DNA of 64,000 nt, taken from positions 3,654,849 through 3,718,848 of the forward strand of contig JARUPZ010000017.1 in NCBI GenBank assembly GCA_031213475.1. The letters run 5' to 3'. This DNA comes from Nereocystis luetkeana. Lineage: Eukaryota; Sar; Phaeophyceae; Laminariales; Laminariaceae. The translations under genes and the position numbers were made by a program. Every line of letters begins with the position of its first letter. The stretch's first letter is position 1. Below, piece after piece: positions 10,744 through 20,146 of the stretch. The notes beneath the pieces are model-generated. The model had not been told where the DNA came from and made no database searches. It saw nothing but the letters and a program-made list of their open reading frames with translations.

Positions 10744-13047
10744 TCAGAAGTTGCGGATGATGTCCAGTAGCTGCTGGAAACGCGGCTTGGCAAAATGCTT
10801 GGTCCCTAAGTCGGCGGGGTTGTCGTTGGTGGGGATGTAGTGCGTCGAAATCTTCCCCTCGGTGACCAGCTCGCGGATGTAGAAGTAGCGGAGAGCAATG
10901 TGCTTGGTGCGAGAGCTGAACGATCGGTTCCCGAGCGCATGCAGAGTTGCAGTGTTGTCGCAGTGAAGTGGCACTTGAACGAACTGCTCCCCAAACCCAA
11001 GCTCCGTCATCATGTTCATGCAGAACACGGCTTCTTTCATCGCGAGTGCCGATGCAACCAGCTCAGCCTCCATGGTGGACATGGCAGTCAGGCTTTGAAG
11101 GCCCGACTTGAAGCTAATTGGTGCTCTGGCCAACATCATGATGTAACACGACGTCGACTTGCCGTTGTCCGGGTTGTTAGCCCAGTTAGCGTCCGAAAAG
11201 GCTGTGAGCTTACAACCTCCCTTCTTGTACACTATGGTGAAGCTGGTGGACCCCGCCAGGTACCTCAGAATGTGGTTGGCCGCGACCATGTGCACCTTCG
11301 ACGGTTTTGACATAGCACGAGAGAGCTGGCTCGAGCTGTACATTATGTCATACCTGAGGACAGAAGACAGGTACATGACCGTGCCGGCGATCGCTTGGTA
11401 CCGTTGCGTCTCCTCGGCGTTGAGCAGTGTCTCCTCCGGCTGCTTAGTGGAGAGCTCGGGTCCGTAACCAGGGGTCAGCGTTGGCTTGCAGTTCGCGAAG
11501 CCGAACCGCTCCAAGGCGGACTTGGTGTATTCCTCCTGGTCTATTGTGAGTGTCTTCTCCGCCCGGTTCCGGGTGACCTGTAGCCCAAGTACACGCGACA
11601 CATCGCCCATGTCGGTCATCTTGAACCGGTCGATTAGTTGTGTCTTGATCTTCTCGATCACTTCGATGTTACCACCAATCACGAGTAGATCGTCCACGTA
11701 AAGTGTGAGGATGATGGTGACACCGTTGTGCTTGTAAATGTATACGCACGTGTCAGATTTCAGCGGGACGAAACCGATGATCTTGAGGACGGGGTCAATG
11801 GTGTGAAACCAGTTCCCGGGGCTTTGTGCTAGCCCGTAGAGGCTTTTCTCCAGCCTCATGACTAGAGGACATCCATCCTTGTCCTTGGTCTCATATCCAG
11901 GGGGTTGCGCGACGAACACTTCCTCTTCAATGTCCGCATACAGGAAAGCTGTCTTGACATCAAGCTGAATGACTTCCCAGTCTATTTCCACAGCTATAGC
12001 AAGCACCATCCGAACACTCTGCAGCCTGCAAACCGGAGCGAACGTGTTGCCGCAGTCTAGCCCATGTACTTGGTTCCAGCCTTGCGCGACCACCCGCGCC
12101 TTGTAGGAATTATCGGCCTCACGCTTCAGAACCCACTTTGAGTTGATGATCTTCTGTCCCGGAGGAACAGTAGAGCGCGGAACGAGCTTGTAGACCTTGA
12201 GTTCATGCAGGCTGTCCATCTCCTTATCCGCAGCAGCGCGCCAAAATGAAGCTTCCGGTGTTTTCATGGCGTCGTAGAACGATTTAGAGATTCCCGGCTG
12301 CATAGTCTGCACAGCATATGCGTACTCTGCGAACCGAGGCATGTCGTCCTTGTGGGCGACGTCCTGATACTCCCCCATCGTGGAGTATGCGAAATTTAGG
12401 CGTCGGAGTTCGCTGACAGTCCTGGCGTTAGGTGTACTAGCAGTAGCTCTGGTAACAGCCGGTGTAATCGCGCGGCTTCCGCGCGACGCAGACCCACCTC
12501 GCGAAGAACCACCACGCGAAGCAGATCCGGAAAGCAAAGATCCCGATGGCGAAGCACCCGATGGCGAAGCACCCGATGGCGAAACACCGGATGGCGAAGC
12601 ACCGGATGGCGAAGCACCGGATGGCGGAGGACCCTGCTCGGCAGGGCTTACTCCCCCAGGCGGAATAGATGGAGTAGTGGCTGCAGAATCACTGCCAATG
12701 TCGCGGTTGGTGACATCATGGATTTGCCCTATAAGTGTAGTTACTAACGGATCTGCAGCGTCTATGTTAGGAGAAGGCCCATGGATGTCTATGTTAGACG
12801 TGTGGTCGCGCACATCCCTTACCAGGTCGTCTCCTTCGTCATACGTAAACTCTCCGTCGTCAAAGCCACCGACCTCCAGGCGAGGCAGTGCTGAGGGCGT
12901 CTCAATGAAGACGACGTTTCGACTCTCCCTCACACGCTTCGTCGCCGGGTTGTAGATCCGGTAAGACTTGCTGTCAGTGCTGTACCCAACCAGGCGTCCT
13001 TCCCAAGCACGCGACTCCAATTTCTTGGTGTGGGTTTCTACATGCAC
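10744..13047 (-). CDS. Copia-type pol polyprotein (integrase C-end, RT, RNase H)
   Basis: This 767-codon open frame encodes the C-terminal part of a Ty1/copia polyprotein. Residues 1-50 match the integrase C-terminal module (LEGRLVGYS-like region, here WEGRLVGYS, then YRIYNP). Residues 120-200 are a low-complexity linker with repeated SPSGA. Reverse transcriptase spans about 287-530, with the first catalytic Asp in QLDVKTAFLY (D363) and the active-site YVDD at 450-453. RNase H follows, with SDANW (D618), the TMEAEL acidic residue and HCDN (D697), ending in the usual HYIPTNDNPADLGTK region. There is no genuine N-terminal start: the frame continues upstream into LTR remnant, and the first usable codon is GTG at 13047. 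The protein is therefore a truncated fragment produced by the internal deletion. The reading frame is otherwise unbroken and the catalytic residues are present, consistent with a young copy. It probably depends on other copies for mobility, if it moves at all. Confidence 0.93.
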   Translation of the reverse strand: MHVETHTKKLESRAWEGRLVGYSTDSKSYRIYNPATKRVRESRNVVFIETPSALPRLEVGGFDDGEFTYDEGDDLVRDVRDHTSNIDIHGPSPNIDAADPLVTTLIGQIHDVTNRDIGSDSAATTPSIPPGGVSPAEQGPPPSGASPSGASPSGVSPSGASPSGASPSGSLLSGSASRGGSSRGGSASRGSRAITPAVTRATASTPNARTVSELRRLNFAYSTMGEYQDVAHKDDMPRFAEYAYAVQTMQPGISKSFYDAMKTPEASFWRAAADKEMDSLHELKVYKLVPRSTVPPGQKIINSKWVLKREADNSYKARVVAQGWNQVHGLDCGNTFAPVCRLQSVRMVLAIAVEIDWEVIQLDVKTAFLYADIEEEVFVAQPPGYETKDKDGCPLVMRLEKSLYGLAQSPGNWFHTIDPVLKIIGFVPLKSDTCVYIYKHNGVTIILTLYVDDLLVIGGNIEVIEKIKTQLIDRFKMTDMGDVSRVLGLQVTRNRAEKTLTIDQEEYTKSALERFGFANCKPTLTPGYGPELSTKQPEETLLNAEETQRYQAIAGTVMYLSSVLRYDIMYSSSQLSRAMSKPSKVHMVAANHILRYLAGSTSFTIVYKKGGCKLTAFSDANWANNPDNGKSTSCYIMMLARAPISFKSGLQSLTAMSTMEAELVASALAMKEAVFCMNMMTELGFGEQFVQVPLHCDNTATLHALGNRSFSSRTKHIALRYFYIRELVTEGKISTHYIPTNDNPADLGTKHFAKPRFQQLLDIIRNF

Positions 13048-13135
13048 AAACGGTACATAGACTACGATCTACGATACAGTGCAGTGCTACTGAACATTGA
13101 CTCATACATGGTCATGTGCTAACATTTCCATAACA
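13048..13135 (-). repeat. Truncated 5' LTR remnant
   Basis: This piece matches 10198-10285 of the left LTR, with no differences from 13051 to 13135. It joins pol directly. Both sides of the breakpoint contain TACATGC (left LTR at about 10189-10195, here at about 13039-13045), which suggests a microhomology-assisted deletion. Confidence 0.88.
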
Positions 13136-14110
13136 ACACCGCACGACCTTCTGCGCGTTGAAACATGCGTGTAGCAGTAATAAACCAGCCATTTTGATGG
13201 GCAGCGGGTTTTTGGTGGATGCTTCTTCGGGAGTGCTTGGGGGGGAGGACTGGTCCTTGCGGTCGGAGGAGACACGGTCCGGGGTACGAGAAGTAAGAGT
13301 AGTAGTAGTGTGTGGGGGGAAGGGTTGGAGAATAAGGTGAAAGAGCCGCAGGAGGAGCGAGACGGCAGGGACTCTCTGCTAGGTACTACCGATAGCAGTG
13401 TAGACCAGGAACACCGAACGGCCTTCTGCGCGTTGAAACATGCGTGTAGCAGTAATATACCAGGCATATTGATGGACAGCGGGTTTTGGTGGATGCTTGT
13501 ACGGGAGAGCTTGGGGGGGGGGACTGGGCTCTTGCGGTTGGGGGTGGCAGGGTGAGGGGTACGAGAAGTAAGAGTAGTAGTAGTGTGTGGGGGGAAGGGT
13601 TTTAGGAGGTAGAAAAGCTACAGATAGAGCGAGACGGCAGGGACTCTCTCATAGGTACTACCGATAGCAGAGTAGACCAGCAACACCGCACGACCTTCTG
13701 CGCGTTGAAACATGCGTGTAGCAGTAATAAACCAGCCATTTCGATGGATAGCGGGTGTTTGGTAGATGTTGCTTCGGGGGTGCTTAGGAAGGAGGACTGG
13801 GCCCTCGCGGTCGGAGGTGGCAGGGTTAGCGGTTCGAGAAGTAACTGTAGAGGTATGTGGGGGGAAGAGTTGGAGAATAAGGTGGAAGAGGCGCAGGAAG
13901 AGCGACCCGGCAGGGACTCTTTCATAGGCACTACCGATAGCAGCGTAGACCAGCAACACCGCACGACCTTCTTCGCGTTGAAACATGCGTGTAGCAGTAA
14001 TATACCAGCCATTTTGATGGGCAGCGGATTTGTGGTAGATGCTTCTTCGGGGGTGCTTCAGGAGGGGAGTGGTCGTTTTTTGGTGGACGAGATGGAGGGA
14101 TGTTGGTTGT
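13136..14110. repeat. Tandem array, ~275-bp unit (right part)
   Basis: Continuation of the array interrupted at 9833, starting at the matching point in the unit (ACACCGCACGACCTTC). The CTACCGATAGCAG landmark recurs at about 13387, 13657 and 13932. About three and a half units are present; the last one degrades after 14060. Confidence 0.85.
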
Positions 14111-17100
14111 AGTAGTCTTCATGAGCGTCACATCAGTTCTGATTTGTCGTAGGATACTGCCGCGCTTTTGTTCTGGAGAGTGCTTCACTTTCTGTTAGTC
14201 GTTTACTAGAACAACACTACACATTGTCGGATGGCAAGCATAATAGTAAGGCACACGGTCGATTAGTTACACGCAAAAAGTGAACACACAGGTCCACACA
14301 GGTCTATAAATATATGTTGCCGCTCATCATGACGGGATGTGTAGCTAGCTACAGTACGGCCGACTTGTCGATGGCATGGCCGTACCCAGATGGTGTGGGT
14401 CGCTTCTGGCTGCCCGAGAGAAATCTCAGCACAAAGGAAAAGGGAAAAAGAAAAATATATACACCTGGTACATGCATACGTGGGAATTTACGTATGTATG
14501 TAGAAAATTAACGAAAATGACCTACTCGGCAGTAGTACCAGGTATGTATGTTACAGCTCTCCTCGTGCTCCTGTAGAGTCACAGATATCTCCAGAAGGTG
14601 GGTATGCCAGGCCGCGTGGGGAGAGCAACTGCGGTAAAACTGCAGTGATTCGTTACGCTGCTACTTGAAAGTAAATTAATATAGTGATGTGCTGTTGTTG
14701 CCGGTCTACTACTACTACTGCTTGTTGTGGGGTACAAAAACAAGATTGACGTCTGAACTACAAAGAAAAGAAATTATCATGATGATTCTCACAAGCTGAG
14801 CTGTTGGAGACGAACTTCAGGAAGATAACTTGGAACAAGGTGCGCCAGGCTCAGCTGTGACGTAGTCCTGCCGACGACGCCAAATGTCATGGTGCCTTTT
14901 CCCATTAACAGAGGGAGGACACAGGGATGTCGATGCTGTGGCCAAGGCACGCTTCTTCTTGATGAAGTTCTCCTTGTTGCATATATATATCTCATGGAGA
15001 TAGCCCAAATTAGGGTACAGGAACAACAGAGGGCGGCAGAGGGGGACAGTCGAGTGCCAGACTGTCCTCTGAATGAACCATGATCTTCATACATGCACAA
15101 TCTACTATTAATATTAATAATACCTGGTACACATGTTTCCGTTACTATTAATAGTACGTCACGTGCTCTCATACTACAGTGAGTGGTATTAATAGTACCT
15201 ACGTAACTGCCTGTCTCCTAGTAATACTACTAATAATTATACAATCTACATACGTACGAGGTATATGCTAAGGGACATGCCAATTATACAACCAGGGGTG
15301 CATCAACATGCTCTACGTGGTATGGTTTTCATTTCGCCCTGGCACCACTCCCCTACCTTGTACTGCTTGCTGTACCTACCGGGAGATGTATTGATTTTCT
15401 TGGCGAGCAAACGTACCGACCAGAGTAAAATTCTGAAGAAAATTACGTACCCCAGGATATTGTTCGGAAAAGTTCCCCACGTTTTTGCCTTTCTTTGCGA
15501 GAGGATCATCCAAAGACGAACAAACAAATCGCCCCTGCTGTTCATTTCAGACAACTCCCGCTGGTACGTCAAAACCTACCCGCGACAAGCTCGTCCCGAA
15601 CGAAGTTCAGAACTGGGGGTCCAACTGCCGGGACTAGCTCTTCAATACAGCTCGACCAAAGAGGCTACCGCTCGCGACAAGCAGGAGGTGTGGGTGTATA
15701 CGTGTAGTCTTGGCGTGGTTCAAACATGATACCTGGCTGGTACAGCAGTATAATACCAGGTATGACATACTTGGCATGATACTATTAATACGCTGATGTG
15801 TTGGTAAAAATCCAGCCATGTGTTGTCGTTTCGGCCTGTCATCTGTGCGATGGCGATCAAGCCGTAACGGTTGTAAGCATGAAACCGATGTTGGCCTTGG
15901 ATTCTCTTCTGTCGTCGCAGAGGAATGGCTGATTGCTGCTTCTTGCCGCTGCCGCCCCCACCGCCCCTGCCGCCGCCGCTGCTACTGCTGCTGGGCTGAT
16001 ATTTGGTGGTGGTGCTGCAGCTGCTTGCTGTCGTTGGTTTATTTGCCGGAATTAAGCTGCTGCTGACGGTTGCGCTGGTGCCATTGTACTGTAGTCAGAC
16101 TGCTGCTGCTGCTGCTGCTGCCGTTTCTGGTTCCTGTCGCGTCTTCTGCTTCTGCTGCTCCAACAGCATGTGTTTGCCCTCGCAATGGTTTCGTCTGCTT
16201 TTCCTAGCAGTAAAAGTAGCGGTAAAATAAGGACCAGGTTGCGCCTGTGCTGCGCGTACTTTTCCACGCAGTCTGCACCGGACTTTTAAACCGTTCGCGT
16301 ATCATCCCGCAAATCAGGCAATGAATGGGTGATGCTGATGCTCTTGTTGACGTCATTTTACCTCGAGTAGGTTTAGCGATCTGGGATTTGATGTCTTCGT
16401 ACCGTTTTCCTCCGAAGTCGCGCGGTGCGCACCGTGCGCGACGGGTTATTCTGCTCGGCTAAAACATGAGAGCTGCAAGCGTTCGCGGTGAGCCACTACA
16501 GCGCTGTTGCAGTAGTTGTGGTGTCTAAAGTAAGTGGAGAGCAGTCATGGTCATGCGTTGCTACTGCCTGTTGTTCTCAAAACGAGTGACGACGTAAAAT
16601 GATTGTTGCGACAATGGGCATGTATGTCGTCAAATATACAGCCTTCTCTCCTTACAATATTCTCTCCTTCGGAATGGGAGAGTCTTTTAGAAATCTGGTC
16701 CCGTTTTGGGGACGAACTACTCAACAATTTGACTTGTTGTGTTTGTCCCCAGAACGGGACCGTAGTTCTACTGTAAAATGAGTCGCTTCTTGTACCAATG
16801 CGACTTCGTCTGGTTGGCTTCATTTCGTTAGGTATCGCAGGTTCTGTGCTGAAAATGGAAAATAAATGGGGTATTAATACTCGTAGTAGCCTGAAGAAAG
16901 TCAACCAAACGAAGTTGTATTTGTGCGGGAAACAAAAGTATTAGCTAATCAAATAATGTGACCGATGAACGGGTGACCTAACAGTAAGGTTTCAACGCGG
17001 CGAGCAATGACGGGGTATAATTAATACCAGGTACCAGGTACTATTTGCTCCGGGGCCAGGGTTGAGCTGTGAGTAGTAGTGGCGGGGATGATATCGATTA

Positions 17101-17774
17101 GAGGAGGGCTCGGTACGGGGGGGAAATCAGCAGTGTGCCCGCAACAACAATGAATGGTCATGGAAATAAATGTCGTCCAGCCAGGTCCAGCAGAGCAGTT
17201 GTTGGGGGGGCACGAATTCGATAGATACTACTTTTACCGTAGAGAGTTCACCCTTCGGAGTCGCAACGACGGTGGCGCAAGAGATAAAGCCCCCCATCAA
17301 TCCATGTGACTGAATATTTGTTTGTTTGTATATCTATCTCTATATATGTATTTTGTATTTGGTTCGTAGGTGGACACGGTTTACATTATTAATATACATA
17401 CTTCAAGCTTCCCCTCCGGGAGGTGCCTATTAACAGGGGAGTGGCGCAAGAACGAACAATAATACTCGTATGAAGTACCTGCACATAATATATGTGTTTA
17501 GAACTAACTGCATCCACCCATCATTAATGTGAAGAACACACATACATGAGTATTTTTGAGGACAGACTATGTACTACTACTGCTGCTGTTGTGGAAATAG
17601 TGTGGGGTCATTACTACTAATACCACAATAATATAAAGGGTAGTTTTGTATGTAGACGAAGTAACGGCCCCCGCAAACGAAGTAACGACCAAAGCAGGGT
17701 TTATTGGTAGAGATAATATGGCATGGCTGTATCGGGAACTGGGATATAACAAGTTTGGTTTGGAAGGGAAGGCC
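14111..17774. other. Gene-poor stretch
   Basis: No gene could be supported. The region has many TATTAATA and TACCAGGTA-type motifs (for example 14536, 15121, 15754 and 17024-17040). A CTG/CCG-rich trinucleotide-like segment lies at 15945-16160, giving Cys/Leu- or Gln/Ala-rich frames that are compositional. One TTAA-type MITE relic lies at 16685-16772. The ORF at 15265-15729 has no recognisable domain. Confidence 0.4.
16685..16772. mobile_element. Relic of the TTAA-flanked 89-bp MITE
   Basis: CTTTTAGAAATCTGGTCCCG on the left and GGGACCGTAGTTCTACTG on the right are inverted. GTTTTGGGGACGAACTACT and TTTGTCCCCAGAACGGGAC follow the family arms seen at 35479-35567. The outer CCC/GGG and TTAA flanks are lost. 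Confidence 0.6.
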
Positions 17775-18468
17775 TAGCACCTGTGCTGCACTGCCCACAA
17801 AAAAAAGCTGATATTGCCAAAAGTCCCGACAACAAAGCACATGGAAGCACGTCTGCCGCCGTTTTTTTCGTGAGGACATTTTGTTTTTCTGCTCTAGCTC
17901 CGAACGTTTCCATGGAGCCAAAATTTGGCAGACCGGATATATGAGCTCCTTGGTGCACTCCCGTGAGTGTGCCGAAGCGACAGCACTTTTCGGTTCCTCC
18001 TTCATACCGGACCTTGTCGCTGAAGGTCGAAAATGTGGTTCCAGGCGCTTGAATTTTCGGTTTCTGGTGCTGTAGCCAAGTATGTGTTTCTGCTGTAGAA
18101 CGAGAAGGAGGAACGTACTCGTCCCGACTTCTGGGTATCTCCAGTTCTCGTTCTACACCACCAGAAAAAAATACTTGGCTACAATACAAGAAACCGAAAA
18201 TTCAGGCGCCTGGAACCATATTTTCAACCTTCAGCGACAAGGTCCGGTATGAAGGAGGAAACGAAAAGTGCTGTCGCTTTGGCACACTCACGGGAGTGCA
18301 CCAAGGAGCTCATATCCGGTCTGCCAAATTTGGGCTCCATGGAAACGTTCGGAGCTAGAGCAGAAAAACGAAATGTCCTCGGGAAAAAAACGGCGGCAGA
18401 CGTGCTTCCATGTGCTTTGTTGTCGGGACTTTTTTTTGTGCTTAGTGGGCAGTGCAACACAGGTGCTA
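17775..18468. repeat. Large foldback (arms ~330 bp, 38-nt loop)
   Basis: The left arm 17775-18106 and right arm 18145-18468 are inverted copies. Landmarks are TAGCACCTGTG against CACAGGTGCTA at the outer ends, and GTAGAACGAGAA against TTCTCGTTCTAC at the loop. The arms differ by scattered substitutions and a few indels. Both arms contain a TCCATGGAGCCAAA/TTTGGGCTCCATGGA segment. Mirror-image open frames on the two strands come from this symmetry, not from two genes. If transcribed, it would make a hairpin RNA of about 330 bp. It could be an inverted duplication or a foldback transposon; no flanking direct repeat was recognised. Confidence 0.85.
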
Positions 18469-20146
18469 GAACGTAGTCCTTGCAAGCAAGGCATCGAGAG
18501 TAGGTCAGCACCCCCACGCCGGGCACGAGCAAGCACGAGGTCCTGTGACGAGCACGGGCAGACGTGAGGTAGTCGCTGGTTTGTCGATTCAAGCCAGGAA
18601 GTTGTGCCTTCTTCCGAGACAACTGTAGGCCGTACTATTAATAGTTGGGAACCCGGCCGGTATCTTAGTAGGGAGGGATACGTAAAATAGAGTGGTCGAG
18701 ATACTCAGGGTATTGCAGGAAGCTGCGATAGAGGTATCTGGCCGAGGGGAGGAACCTCTCTCTCCCACGACTCAGGAAACGATAATGATAATGCAATTCG
18801 AAAGATATACAATAAAAGAGAGTGTAAGTGGATATTGATCCTGAACAGGTGACTCCCGGCGATCAATTCAATGCTTGCGGCGTAAACCTAAGTACAAAAA
18901 GTTGCGTGAGGTCAAGGTTGCGACATGATACGCCCTAGTCAACGTGAGTGACTATACATTGCTCCAGTGCCTGCCAGAACAGGAACTTTATATACGTTGC
19001 GCGGCGCGCAATTACATCCCGCGAAAGCTGTCCCGCGACGTTTAAATTTGCCAACACCGGCTGAGTAAAATCCAAAACATACAAAATAGATTCCCGAAAA
19101 ATAAACGTTTCTTGGCGCTCAGGGTAGAATAGAGTTTCACAGATACAGTGGAAGATGCTCGAGAACGATTTGTAGACCGAGTACTGAGTGCATTGCAGTA
19201 CTGGAGGCCAATACTTTGCAGAAAATGAGAAGGCTCACACGTTGCGAGTACTGAGAAGGTCCAACTACTAAGAGAACTGAGAATATGAGCCGTACCGGAC
19301 CCCGAGAGCACAGACAACTATGTACCTGCAGTATAGAAACACGGAATACTTGGAGTACACCCAATATCGACAGTACAGAACCTCGAGATACGGAGAGTAC
19401 TCGCAGTACATACTCCCGACGTACTGCCAGTGCTCTAAGTACTCGAGTTGTCCCCAGCGAAATTATTTCGCTCCAACTCCCACTCGTGGGGCCATCAGGG
19501 AGTGTTTTGTGCCGAACAATGGGCCAGAGAATTGCCCACACGGTGCATAGACGGTCGAAGTATGCGTCATACTCCAAGTATACAGAACATATTAAGAGTA
19601 TCCCTGTTATACTTACGAAATACTCGTATGGTACAGACAGCAGAAGATACGCGTACTGCAGCAAAGGCACGTATACTTCGGAAAGGCATCTACTAAGTTT
19701 TATGTAAACCCTTTTTTTTCCACGAAGTGTACATACCACGTGCGACCGACCTCTGGAGCAGGTTGCATGTAGGTACGACTACCCAGCAGGGGAATTCCAT
19801 GTAGGTAACGAAACAATGCTCATAGAGTCAGAAACATATGACATCCTGCAGCTATTTCTCGACAACCGTCACATGGAATTGGTACTCGTAGTGCGTACCT
19901 TCCGGTTCAAGTACTGACCAGAATCGTTTACGGCTGGAGGAACTACTTGTTTTACTCGACGAAAACTCGGCGTGCCCCCTTCCCTGCCGATGTCAAGCGA
20001 CACCGAGCGTATCAACAACCCTGACGTCCCTGGCCCTCGCGTTCCCCCTTGGTTTTCCCGTTCCCCCCTGCTGTGTACGCGGTATCTGTGCAGGTAACGC
20101 CACATTCGCAACGGCCTTGACACCCGTGCGGAAGGATCAGAGTAAG
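18469..20146. other. Upstream region with a degenerate AGTAC-rich block
   Basis: No gene is supported. Between about 19135 and 19690 the motifs AGTAC, GAGTACT and CAGTAC recur at intervals of roughly 12-18 bp. The + frame then alternates Tyr/Ser/Thr, and the minus frame reads Val/Leu/Tyr in step. This is probably a decayed short-period minisatellite. No core promoter could be identified for the gene that starts at 20147. Confidence 0.45.

Larger units (their letters stand above)
9834..13135 (-). mobile_element. Ty1/copia LTR retrotransposon, internally deleted
   Basis: A minus-strand element inserted within a unit of the ~275-bp array. It has a full 452-bp LTR on the left (its 3' LTR), a purine tract next to it, an open pol ORF encoding reverse transcriptase and RNase H, and only 88 bp of LTR on the right (its 5' LTR). 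The rest of the 5' LTR, the primer-binding site, gag, protease and most of integrase are missing. ACAC occurs on both sides (9830-9833 and 13136-13139) and behaves as the target-site duplication: removing the element restores the normal repeat-unit sequence. The two LTR pieces are identical by eye over about 85 bp, which points to a recent insertion. The copy cannot make Gag or a complete integrase itself. Confidence 0.93.

Noticed and set aside
12380-12955. 191-aa + strand frame with DGEAPDGEAP repeats
   Set aside because: Antisense shadow of the SPSGA linker of the copia pol ORF.
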